Assembly: GCA_030611625.1 (NCBI GenBank)
Contig: JAUWPK010000161.1
Span: 1 to 7,950, forward strand
DNA length: 7,950 bases
Source of the DNA: Promethearchaeum sp.
GTDB lineage: Archaea > Asgardarchaeota > Lokiarchaeia > Sigyniarchaeales > Promethearchaeaceae
Direction: 5' to 3'
Below the pieces are notes generated by a model, which saw nothing but the letters and a program-made list of their open reading frames with translations, was not told the DNA's origin and did no database searches. Shown piece after piece: positions 1 to 6,590 of the stretch (position 1 is the first letter of the stretch; each line of letters opens with the position of its first letter). The position numbers and the translations under genes were made by a program.

Positions 1-578
1 CTTTTACCCTTTTTGAAAACAGGAATTCCTCCTCCACCACAAGTTATTAAAATGAAATTTTCTTGAATTAATTTATTAATTTCTCTGTATTGATAGATTT
101 TTAATGGTTTGGGGGAAGGAACAACTCTTCTCCATCCTTTAGATGTTTTAACAAATCCCGGTTGAGATTCAGGATAACTAGGTCCGATTGGTTTTGTTGG
201 ATTTTTAAAAGCAGGATCATTTTCGTCAACTCTGACATAACAAAGAATTGAGCAAAATAATTTTTCATCATCTAAACCTATTCGCATTAATTCTTCATCT
301 AAAGTTGATTCAATCATAAATCCAATTTGACCTTGGGATAATGCTCCAAGGAGTCCAAGAGGCATTTGTGGAACTTCATCAGTTGCCATTTGTTGTAAGA
401 GCAGATTACCGACTTGTGGCCCATTACCATGAGTAATAACGACATTATAATCTCTAGATAATTCAGCAATTTGTCCAATAGGCTTTCGCAAATTTTTAAA
501 TTGTTCTTCAGCCGTTCCTCTTTGCCCCTTTTTAATTAATGCATTACCTCCAAGTGCTATGATAAGTCTTTTTCTCAT
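1..578 (-). CDS. arcC: Carbamate kinase, N-terminal part (3' end outside window)
   Basis: This amino-acid-kinase-family enzyme transfers phosphate between carbamoyl phosphate and ADP, giving ATP plus carbamate (which decays to CO2 and ammonia). It is cytoplasmic. I translated it by hand from the ATG at 578; 192 codons are visible of a family length of about 310. Visible signatures are LGGNAL (residues 9-14), THGNGPQVGN (49-58), GALSQGQIGFMIE in the middle, DPAFKNPTKPIGP, and TCGGGGIPV close to the window edge; this series is diagnostic of carbamate kinase. The C-terminal nucleotide-binding part is not in the window. The start is preceded by an AGAGG Shine-Dalgarno-like sequence about 8 bases upstream. 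The gene follows the carbamoyltransferase on the same strand with a 36-base gap, so the two are probably co-transcribed and use the same carbamoyl phosphate pool. No frameshift or stop was found. The family call is secure; the catabolic or anabolic direction is inference. Confidence 0.95.
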   Translation of the reverse strand, partial: MRKRLIIALGGNALIKKGQRGTAEEQFKNLRKPIGQIAELSRDYNVVITHGNGPQVGNLLLQQMATDEVPQMPLGLLGALSQGQIGFMIESTLDEELMRIGLDDEKLFCSILCYVRVDENDPAFKNPTKPIGPSYPESQPGFVKTSKGWRRVVPSPKPLKIYQYREINKLIQENFILITCGGGGIPVFKKGK

Positions 579-614
579 GTTTTAGCCTCTTTTAAAATAT
601 TTAATTGAATTTAA

Positions 615-1559
615 TTAATCCATAATTCCTAATAGGAAAAGGATGATTGCTTTCTGAACGTGAAGTCTATTTTCTGCTTGATCAAATACGATAGATTGTG
701 GCCCATCAATTATTTCTGCAGTTTCTTCATAACCGCGTTTAGCTGGTAAACAATTCATAAAGATTGCATCAGATTTTGCATTTGCCATAACTTTGGCATT
801 TACTTGAAAAGGCATGAATAATTTAACTCGTTCATCTTCTTCTTCTTTTGGGATACCATAGCTCATCCATGAATCTGCATAAAGTATATCTGCACCTTTA
901 GCGGCTTCCATTGCATCATGAACAACACGGATTACGGATCTGGTTTTCTTAGAAATTTCTGCAATTTCTTCCAAGACTTCTTTTTCAGGTGAGTACCTTG
1001 GATCGTTTGGACAAGCAATATCCATATTCATTCCAAATATTGCGCACATTCTCATTAAATCATAAGTTACATTATTATATGAATCTCCAAAGAAAGAAAG
1101 CTTAAGATTATCGAAATTTCCTTTTTTTTCCTTTATAGTTTGGAAATCACATAAAATTTGACATGGGTGTGCGAAATCATCGAGCATGTTAATAACTGGA
1201 ACATCTGAATTTGCTGCAAGGTCTTGGATATCTTTTCGTTTGAATACACGTGCTGCGATTAAATCAACATAACGTGAAGCACATTTTGCTGTATCTTGAA
1301 TAGTTTCTTTTATTCCAAGAGGAGAATCCTTAATTGAATAAAATATACCATGTCCTCCCAATTGAGTCATTCCTGTTTCAAATGAAACACGAGTTCGTAA
1401 AGAAGGTTTAGCAAAAATCATTAAGAGTGTTTTATGGCTCAATTTAGATGTATACTTTGAATTGAACTTATCAGCTTTCATTTTTATTGAATAGTCGATA
1501 ATATTTTCACACTCTTCACGAGTAAAATCAGAGACTTTTGTAAGGTTTCGAATTTCCAT
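615..1559 (-). CDS. Ornithine-carbamoyltransferase-family enzyme, substrate uncertain
   Basis: This is a transcarbamylase of the aspartate/ornithine family, which moves a carbamoyl group between carbamoyl phosphate and an amine. I prefer the ATG at 1559 (314 residues, near the usual 310-340). A TTG in frame at 1571 would add four residues, but it directly abuts the AAGGA sequence that could serve the ATG from about 12 bases away. Carbamoyl phosphate site motifs are intact: SLRTR (53-57), HPCQ (131-134), and GDSYNNV (158-164). The C-terminal pair is NCLPAKRG (269-276) and AENRLHVQKA (295-304). Known ornithine enzymes have DxxxSMG and HCLP in the second-substrate region; here these read DSWMSYG (229-235) and NCLP. 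The family is therefore certain but ornithine is not. Putrescine, another amine, or an unknown substrate is possible. The gene lies between a GTPase and carbamate kinase; pairing with the kinase suggests ATP formation from a carbamoylated compound, as in arginine or agmatine catabolism. No arginine deiminase is in the window. Confidence 0.9.
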   Translation of the reverse strand: MEIRNLTKVSDFTREECENIIDYSIKMKADKFNSKYTSKLSHKTLLMIFAKPSLRTRVSFETGMTQLGGHGIFYSIKDSPLGIKETIQDTAKCASRYVDLIAARVFKRKDIQDLAANSDVPVINMLDDFAHPCQILCDFQTIKEKKGNFDNLKLSFFGDSYNNVTYDLMRMCAIFGMNMDIACPNDPRYSPEKEVLEEIAEISKKTRSVIRVVHDAMEAAKGADILYADSWMSYGIPKEEEDERVKLFMPFQVNAKVMANAKSDAIFMNCLPAKRGYEETAEIIDGPQSIVFDQAENRLHVQKAIILFLLGIMD

Positions 1560-1610
1560 CTTTTTAATCAATCCTTAATATTATATTTTATATTTAAAAA
1601 AAAGAGCAAT
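1560..1610 (-). promoter_or_regulatory. Possible internal terminator plus promoter before the carbamoyltransferase
   Basis: On the minus strand, between the GTPase stop and the carbamoyltransferase start, a run of eight T (1596-1603) follows GAGCAATAAA-type sequence read on the plus strand. It is followed immediately by TTTAAATATAAAATAT (1583-1598), a good match to an archaeal TATA box, about 25-40 bases before the ATG at 1559. Archaeal termination uses oligo-T without a hairpin, so this may reset transcription between the two genes. An AAGGAT sequence (about 1573-1578) is the likely ribosome site. Confidence 0.4.
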
Positions 1611-1630
1611 AAATAATGAATATTTTTTGC

Positions 1631-2974
1631 TTATTTCAGTTTAGCAATAAGATCATCAAGCATTGATTCGATTGAAGGAGTTCCAATAGCCTCAATATCA
1701 TAATCAATTCTTACAATTGGTTTATTACACTTAATTAATTTTCCTAAATCAATTGGGCTTCCATCGATTACCACATCTGCGGGAACAGCGTTAATTGTGT
1801 CTTCCATGTCTTTGATTTGTTCATCATTGTATCCCATGGCAGGAACTATGTCATCCAATTGTGGAAATTCTTCGAAGACTTTCTTCATTCCTCCTACTAA
1901 ATAAGGTTTAGGATCCACAACAATTCCTTCATGTTCACGTGCAGCAATCATCCCTGCGCCATAAGCCATCATTCCGTGTGTTAATGTTGGACCGTCTTCT
2001 ACAACTAAAACTTTCTTTCCCTTTATCATTCCTTCTTTTCCAGATTCGATTGTTACCATAGAATTAGTTCGGATAACTGCTGCATTTGGGTTAAGTATTT
2101 TCATATTATCCTCAACTATTTTAACATCTTCTGGTTTAGCGCTGTTTAATTTATTTAATACAAAAGCATCGCACATTCTAGCATTTACTTCTCCTGGATG
2201 GAATTCAACTTCATGACCTGGTCGTAAAGGATCGACAACTGTGAACATTAAATCAGGAACATAAAATGAAACTTCATTGTTTCCACCATCAAAAATTATG
2301 ATATCTGCTTCTTTTTCAGCTTCATCGACAATTTTTTGATAATCAACACCTGAGTAGATAACGAGCCCTTGTTCAATGTAAGGTTCATATTCTTCACGTT
2401 CTTCAATAGTACATTTGTATTTATCTAAATCACTATATTCAGCAAATCTCATGCATGTTTGTTCAATTAAATCACCATAAGGCATAGGTTCTCTGATAGC
2501 AACTACTTTAAATCCTTTTTTAACTAAATATCTGTAAACTGCCCGTGAAACTTGAGATTTTCCACATCCTGTGCGGACTGCAGTAATAGCAACAACTGGT
2601 TTATTTGATTTTATTTGTGTGAATTTAGGGCTGATAATTCGATAATTAGCACCATATGAAAGAGCCCTAGATCCTTTATGCATTACTTCCTGATGTGTAA
2701 CATCCGAGTATGCAAAAACTACTTCTTCGACGTTATTATCTTTAATGAATGCTTCCATTCTTGGTTCAATAATCATTGGAATACCATTTGGGTACAATTT
2801 ACCTGCTAATTCAGGTGGATATTTTCTTTCTTGTTCTTCTAATGTGCCAACATTCTGTTCCCCAGCAATTGTAAATGCACATACTTCATAATCTTCATTA
2901 TCTCGAAAAACTGTATTGAAACAATGAAAGTCAAAGCCAAGGGCTCCAATTATAACAACTTTTTTTTTAGCCAT
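1631..2974 (-). CDS. Cyclic 2,3-diphosphoglycerate synthetase-like P-loop GTPase (COG2403 type)
   Basis: This 447-residue protein matches the length and layout of the archaeal cyclic 2,3-diphosphoglycerate synthetase-like family. An N-terminal Rossmann-like segment begins KKKVVIIGALGFDFHCF (3-19). A P-loop follows at VRTGCGKS (133-140), with K139 and S140 as the nucleotide-binding residues. The acidic Walker-B-like strand is IIIFDGGNN (225-233), a possible NKxD-type base-specificity motif is NKLN (274-277), and the family-like VEDGPTLTHGMM is at 325-336. True cyclic diphosphoglycerate synthetase makes a thermoprotectant in some methanogens; most relatives have no proven reaction, so I do not assign that activity. 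It is the first gene of the carbamoyl cluster, 71 bases before the carbamoyltransferase ATG. A T-rich stretch and TATA-like sequence lie in that gap, so the downstream genes may be only partly coupled to it. Only a weak GAGA-type ribosome site precedes the ATG. No membrane segment or signal peptide is seen. Confidence 0.85.
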   Translation of the reverse strand: MAKKKVVIIGALGFDFHCFNTVFRDNEDYEVCAFTIAGEQNVGTLEEQERKYPPELAGKLYPNGIPMIIEPRMEAFIKDNNVEEVVFAYSDVTHQEVMHKGSRALSYGANYRIISPKFTQIKSNKPVVAITAVRTGCGKSQVSRAVYRYLVKKGFKVVAIREPMPYGDLIEQTCMRFAEYSDLDKYKCTIEEREEYEPYIEQGLVIYSGVDYQKIVDEAEKEADIIIFDGGNNEVSFYVPDLMFTVVDPLRPGHEVEFHPGEVNARMCDAFVLNKLNSAKPEDVKIVEDNMKILNPNAAVIRTNSMVTIESGKEGMIKGKKVLVVEDGPTLTHGMMAYGAGMIAAREHEGIVVDPKPYLVGGMKKVFEEFPQLDDIVPAMGYNDEQIKDMEDTINAVPADVVIDGSPIDLGKLIKCNKPIVRIDYDIEAIGTPSIESMLDDLIAKLK

Positions 2975-3298
2975 TTTTTCTCATTCTCAAAATTTTTTTG
3001 TTTAATTATCATATGTAAATAAAAATGACTCTTTTGGGGCAATTCTTAACGATTTACCCACTTAGAGGAAATCTATGAACTTTTCAGCATCTGGTTATAA
3101 CAATTTTGAAAAAATCGATAAGACCAAATGATGAGTTAAAATCCACACTTCTAAAGTTTTAATCTTATGTTCCTACATATCGGCATATATTTAAAATTTG
3201 GGATAAAAATGATAAAATTCTAAACATTTCTATAATTGTGTTAGAGAATTACATGTTTCCTATATTTACGTTCGGCTTTTTTTCGATAGTATTGTAAA
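2975..3298 (-). promoter_or_regulatory. 324-base intergenic region: leader/promoter of the carbamoyl cluster
   Basis: No convincing gene or structured RNA is visible here. Because the methyltransferase ends at 3299 and the GTPase starts at 2974, both on the minus strand, the region should hold the end of one transcript and the promoter of the next. Read on the minus strand, two TATA-like candidates are AAATTTTAAATATATG (about 3185-3200), which would leave a leader of roughly 180 bases, and TTTATTTACATATG (about 3011-3024), which would leave a short one. A T-rich stretch at about 3202-3221 (ATTTTATCATTTTTATCC) could act as the upstream terminator. All of these are guesses from composition. Confidence 0.4.
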
Positions 3299-4621
3299 TT
3301 AGTTTGAATTTTTTTTTTTTAATTTTGCAATAAAAAACCCATTCGTTTTATGAATTGTTGGAAAAAATCTTCCAGCGCCACGAAAAGATGAATTATTTAT
3401 TTTATAACTTGGTGAAATCCAAGAGGGGAGTTTTTCAACCTCAAATCTATCTAAAACTTTAATTATCTGGAGCTCGCCTTCTTCTGGATAGAAACTACAA
3501 GTTGAATATAAAAGAATTCCGCCCGGTTTTAACATATTGATGGCTTTTTCTATCAAATCTCGCTGCAAGAACACATTCTGATTTAGAAATTTTTGATTTT
3601 GTCTCCATTTTAATTCTGGGTGAGTTGAAAAAGTCCCACTACCAGTGCAGGGAGCATCTAAAAGAATTTTATCAAAAAAAGCATTTTTAGTTTCTCTTAT
3701 TGGTGAATTTAAGCCATCTCCGTGAACTAAATGGTAGTTTTTAGATGAGGTTTTTTGCATCATTGGTCTTATTTTTTTTAATCGATCCCAGTTAAAATCT
3801 AAAGCAACAATTTTTGCTTTATTATTAGAAAGCTGTGCAATAAGTCTAGTTTTCATACCAGGAGCTGCACATAAATCACAAATTTTTTCATTTGGTTGCG
3901 GATCCATCAAAAAAACACTCGCAATTGATGCTTTGTCTTGAATAATTATTTTATTTTCTTGATAAAAATGAGTTGTTATTATTTTTGATTTATGTTTTAA
4001 GGGTATATGTATGGTTTTTGGAATTATTTCATCCCTTACAAGATTAAAATATTTAAATTTATTTTCAAATTCATCTAAGTCAATTTCTGAATTTATTCTA
4101 ATCGTAAAGTATCCTTTCCGAGCTTGATTATCCATTTTTTCTGAATTTAATTTGATATCATCAAGACTCATGACGGGAAGAAGTTTGTTAATAAAAAATG
4201 TTGGAATTGCTTTTTGAATACTCAACTGCTCTTTCTCATTTTTTCCTTTTAAGGCAATCTCCCAATTGAAGTAAGATAATCTATCATAAAATCGCTGAAA
4301 ATATTGGATTTGTTCTCTATTTAAAGATAATAGTAATAATTCTTTCTTGATTTTTTTCAAATTCTTTTTTTCCCAAAAAAAAACATACACAGCATAAAAA
4401 AGCAAACTATCTTGAAATAACGGTTGCTTCATATCATATTTCATTGAACGGAGTGTTTTATTCAGAATAAATTTAATTTTATTCTTGTACCGAATAATTT
4501 CCATTAAGTAATGCTTGACATAATTATCTTCTAAATACTGCTTGACATAATTATCATCTAAATAATTCTGGATAAGATCTAATAAAAGTTGAATGCCTTG
4601 AGATTTTTTTGAGGTATTCAT
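3299..4621 (-). CDS. RsmB/NSUN-family RNA (cytosine-5) methyltransferase
   Basis: This enzyme uses S-adenosylmethionine to methylate carbon 5 of cytosine in rRNA or tRNA. At 440 residues it is close to full-length RsmB (about 430). Residues 1-170 are mostly helical and resemble the NusB-like RNA-binding domain of RsmB, including the IPTFFINKLLP segment before FTIRIN (172-177), which starts the small RRM-like domain. The catalytic domain shows QDKASIASVFLM (228-239), SAM-binding DLCAAPGMKT (249-258), DAPCTGSG (322-329) with C325, and STCSFYPEEGE (373-383) with C375. The two cysteines are those used by the family for product release and for attack on the base. The C-terminus reads RFFPTIHKTNGFFIAKL, also typical. 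The start overlaps the stop of the upstream membrane-protein gene by one base and has an AAGG site 8 bases upstream, indicating translational coupling. A 9-residue tandem duplication lies at about residues 20-38. Whether rRNA or tRNA is the target cannot be decided here. Confidence 0.93.
   Translation of the reverse strand: MNTSKKSQGIQLLLDLIQNYLDDNYVKQYLEDNYVKHYLMEIIRYKNKIKFILNKTLRSMKYDMKQPLFQDSLLFYAVYVFFWEKKNLKKIKKELLLLSLNREQIQYFQRFYDRLSYFNWEIALKGKNEKEQLSIQKAIPTFFINKLLPVMSLDDIKLNSEKMDNQARKGYFTIRINSEIDLDEFENKFKYFNLVRDEIIPKTIHIPLKHKSKIITTHFYQENKIIIQDKASIASVFLMDPQPNEKICDLCAAPGMKTRLIAQLSNNKAKIVALDFNWDRLKKIRPMMQKTSSKNYHLVHGDGLNSPIRETKNAFFDKILLDAPCTGSGTFSTHPELKWRQNQKFLNQNVFLQRDLIEKAINMLKPGGILLYSTCSFYPEEGELQIIKVLDRFEVEKLPSWISPSYKINNSSFRGAGRFFPTIHKTNGFFIAKLKKKNSN
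4512..4564. repeat. Two-copy 27-base tandem duplication inside the methyltransferase gene
   Basis: The 26-base segment at 4512-4537 recurs at 4539-4564 with a single mismatch, giving a period of 27 bases, a multiple of three. In the minus-strand protein it produces two adjacent copies of a nine-residue unit, DNYVKQYLE and DNYVKHYLM (residues 23-40). The near identity at DNA level suggests a recent in-frame slippage or duplication rather than an old protein repeat. Confidence 0.9.
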
Positions 4622-4623
4622 TA
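4619..4623 (-). promoter_or_regulatory. TAATG stop-start overlap with upstream Shine-Dalgarno
   Basis: On the minus strand the stop codon TAA of the zinc-ribbon membrane protein shares its last A with the ATG of the methyltransferase. An AAGG ribosome site lies 8 bases before the ATG, inside the last codons of the upstream gene. This arrangement usually couples translation of the two genes and shows they are on one transcript. Confidence 0.85.
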
Positions 4624-5706
4624 TTTGAACCTTATTTCAAAGAGTGTTTTGCACTTAAAACACTTTCTTGCGCTTACTGGCAGTTTTTTACCGCAATTTG
4701 GACATTTAAAATATTTTTGCGTTTTTTTAATTTCAATAATGGTAACTTTTTTAGAATTTTTTTTAGATTTAGTAACATTTTCTTGTTTAGAACTTATGGT
4801 ACCTAGTTTTCCTTCTCTAATTTGAACGAAAGTAACAGTATAAATAACTGGAACGAAGAAATAAAGAATATTTTGTAATAGAAGATTCACAAAATTATAA
4901 ATATATACCATTCCATAATTGCTAGTAGTAGGATTTATCCACACAATATAATTCTCACCCGTTAAATCAAATAGGTTCATTATTGGTTCTTGAATGAAAT
5001 ATTGAATTAACATCGGAATAAAAAATGAAATTAAAAGAATAAAAATCAATTTTGCGAATAACCCTCTAATATAAAATAATCCTCCTCTAATAATATCGAT
5101 TCCCTCCTTTTCATCTATAATTAAAGAAGGAATTGAAAATATTCCATAATATATCATCAAAATTCCGGGAATTATAAATATTATAAATCCTAATGTAATT
5201 AAAATGGAACCAAATATTGTTAGAAATAATGATGTCAATGCTCTTTTTCCAGAATTGAATGGTTTTATTACCGATTCAATCCAATTTGAAGGCGCATCAT
5301 CATCTTCATAATATAAAGAATATATTCTACCTGTGGACATAATCAATAGGGAAATAATAATAAATAATAACATACTCCATTGTGCTACATTGGTAATCAT
5401 AAGGAGAATTGAGTAATACCTATATAATTTATTATTCTCATCCGAAAGCACGTAATCTGGATCACTATCTAATGATTTTACAATATCATTATAATCTGCA
5501 CTCAATTCAAAAATTGTCCATTTAGCATTTGTTAATAATAATAGATTTATTCCTGCTGTAATAAGACTAAGAAGAAAAATAATGAGTAAGAGAGGTAATA
5601 TTGTTTTCTTCAACAGTTTTAAAGAATCCTTGAAAATATTTAACAAAGAAAGATTAAATGGTTTTTCAGAAAGCTGTAAGTCCACATCAATTTTATTTTC
5701 TGACAT
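4621..5706 (-). CDS. Multi-pass membrane protein with C-terminal zinc ribbon, function unknown
   Basis: I start this gene at the ATG at 5706 (361 residues). The frame stays open to an ATG at 5766, but those 20 extra residues would cross the region that must carry the promoter. A soluble N-terminus leads into about five hydrophobic segments, roughly residues 34-60, 98-125, 157-190, 218-236 and 268-295. The middle part, with a glycine/proline-broken helix (LGFIIFIIPGILMIYYGIF), then DEKEGIDIIRGG and a further RGLFAKL helix, resembles in style the membrane domains related to glycerophosphodiesterase membrane regions and YciC-like proteins; this is a pattern impression only. After a lysine/serine-rich linker the C-terminus (about 333-355) has CPNCGKK and CFKC, a CxxC-x10-CxxC zinc ribbon (C335, C338, C349, C352), predicted to be cytoplasmic. 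Such ribbons are common at the ends of archaeal membrane proteins. It is co-transcribed with the RNA methyltransferase downstream. I do not assign a function. Confidence 0.85.
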   Translation of the reverse strand: MSENKIDVDLQLSEKPFNLSLLNIFKDSLKLLKKTILPLLLIIFLLSLITAGINLLLLTNAKWTIFELSADYNDIVKSLDSDPDYVLSDENNKLYRYYSILLMITNVAQWSMLLFIIISLLIMSTGRIYSLYYEDDDAPSNWIESVIKPFNSGKRALTSLFLTIFGSILITLGFIIFIIPGILMIYYGIFSIPSLIIDEKEGIDIIRGGLFYIRGLFAKLIFILLISFFIPMLIQYFIQEPIMNLFDLTGENYIVWINPTTSNYGMVYIYNFVNLLLQNILYFFVPVIYTVTFVQIREGKLGTISSKQENVTKSKKNSKKVTIIEIKKTQKYFKCPNCGKKLPVSARKCFKCKTLFEIRFK

Positions 5707-5774
5707 TATATAACAGAATTTTCCACAAATAAAAAAATTTTTTAATAAATAAAAAGAGAAATACAAGAGATGTT
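5707..5774. promoter_or_regulatory. Divergent promoter region between membrane protein and nitrilase genes
   Basis: These 68 bases separate two divergently transcribed genes, so both promoters must lie here or inside a coding end. Positions 5731-5755 are almost pure A/T. On the plus strand TTTAATAAATA (5741-5751) is a TATA-like box about 25-30 bases before the nitrilase ATG, which would give a very short or absent leader. On the minus strand TTTATTTATTAAA (5743-5755) could serve the membrane protein with a leader of under 20 bases. The overlap of the two boxes is inferred from composition; no start site is proven. Confidence 0.5.
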
Positions 5775-6569
5775 ATGAGAGTCGGGTATGTTCAATTGAA
5801 AACTGTATTTGGTGAAAAACAAAAAAATTTTGATAAGGTATCAGATTTGCTAAAAGATGTTGATGATGCTGATTTGATCGTACTTCCAGAATTGTTTGCT
5901 ACTGGATATACATTTACATCGATAGAAGAAGTTGAAAGTTTATCCGAAAATAATGATGGAGAAACATCACAATTTTTACAAGAGATAGGAAAAAAGACAG
6001 GTGCAGTAATTGTTGGGGGATTTGTTGAAAAATTTGAAAATAAACTCTATAATTCTGCAATGATGGTTTCAAAGAATGGGGTTATTGATATCTATCGGAA
6101 ACTCCATTTATTTAACAAAGAAAAAATATGGTTTTCACCGGGAAACACGAAATTAAAAGTAAACAGCATCAAAGGGACTAAAGTAGGTATGATGATATGT
6201 TTTGATTGGTCTTTTCCTGAAGTAACACGGACTCTCTCCTTAATTGGCGCTGAAATTATTGCTCATCCTGCTAATTTAGTACTGCCCTATTGCCAAACTG
6301 CGATGAAAACGCGATGTTTTTGTAATAAACTTTATGCTATTACTGCTAACAGAATAGGCACTGAAAAACGTGGTGAAGATACATTTAAATTTACTGGAAG
6401 AAGCCAGATTACATCATTCAATGGTGATGTTCTATCTTTGGCACCATCTGATAGAGAATTCGTTGATTTTGTTGAAATATTTCCGAACAAAACTCAGAAT
6501 AAAAATATTAATGAATATAATAATGTCCATGATGATAGAAGAGAAGAATATTATTGGAATAATTTATAA
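5775..6569 (+). CDS. Nitrilase-superfamily carbon-nitrogen hydrolase
   Basis: This 264-residue protein is a full-length member of the carbon-nitrogen hydrolase family, cytoplasmic enzymes that hydrolyse amides or nitriles through a Glu-Lys-Cys triad. The triad is visible: E39 in VLPELFATGY, K109 in YRKLHLF, and C142 in MMICFDWSFPE. Other family marks are GGFVEKFENKLYNSA (81-95), the FSPGNT turn (120-125), AHPANL (163-168), and a C-terminal DDRREEYY (253-260) like the DRRPEYY ending of many relatives. The substrate cannot be read from sequence; omega-amidase, N-carbamoyl-amine amidase and other acyl amidase activities all remain possible. The ATG at 5775 has only a weak GAG-type ribosome site; an ATG at 5770 leads straight to a stop. 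The glycoside hydrolase gene follows 21 bases later on the same strand, so they are likely one operon, although no shared pathway is obvious. Confidence 0.93.
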   Translation: MRVGYVQLKTVFGEKQKNFDKVSDLLKDVDDADLIVLPELFATGYTFTSIEEVESLSENNDGETSQFLQEIGKKTGAVIVGGFVEKFENKLYNSAMMVSKNGVIDIYRKLHLFNKEKIWFSPGNTKLKVNSIKGTKVGMMICFDWSFPEVTRTLSLIGAEIIAHPANLVLPYCQTAMKTRCFCNKLYAITANRIGTEKRGEDTFKFTGRSQITSFNGDVLSLAPSDREFVDFVEIFPNKTQNKNINEYNNVHDDRREEYYWNNL

Positions 6570-6573
6570 AGTT

Positions 6574-6580
6574 AAGGAGG
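6574..6580 (+). promoter_or_regulatory. Strong Shine-Dalgarno sequence AAGGAGG
   Basis: AAGGAGG ends 10 bases before the ATG at 6591 and lies in the 21-base gap after the nitrilase stop. It is the best ribosome site in the window and fixes the start of the glycoside hydrolase gene. Confidence 0.85.
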
Positions 6581-6590
6581 CTATCCAAAT

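Noticed and set aside
3075..3131. An 18-codon plus-strand reading frame preceded by an AGAGGA ribosome-like site in the intergenic region.
   Set aside because: It is too short, resembles no protein I know, and the site can arise by chance in AT-rich DNA; without conservation it is not supported.
4609..4825. Two plus-strand open frames of about 65 codons across the membrane-protein/methyltransferase junction.
   Set aside because: They lie opposite well-supported coding sequence with a zinc ribbon and a clear start, so they are antisense shadows.
5707..5766. A 20-residue N-terminal extension of the membrane protein starting at the ATG at 5766.
   Set aside because: It would place the start nine bases from the divergent nitrilase start and consume the AT-rich promoter region; the ATG at 5706 gives a normal soluble N-terminus.
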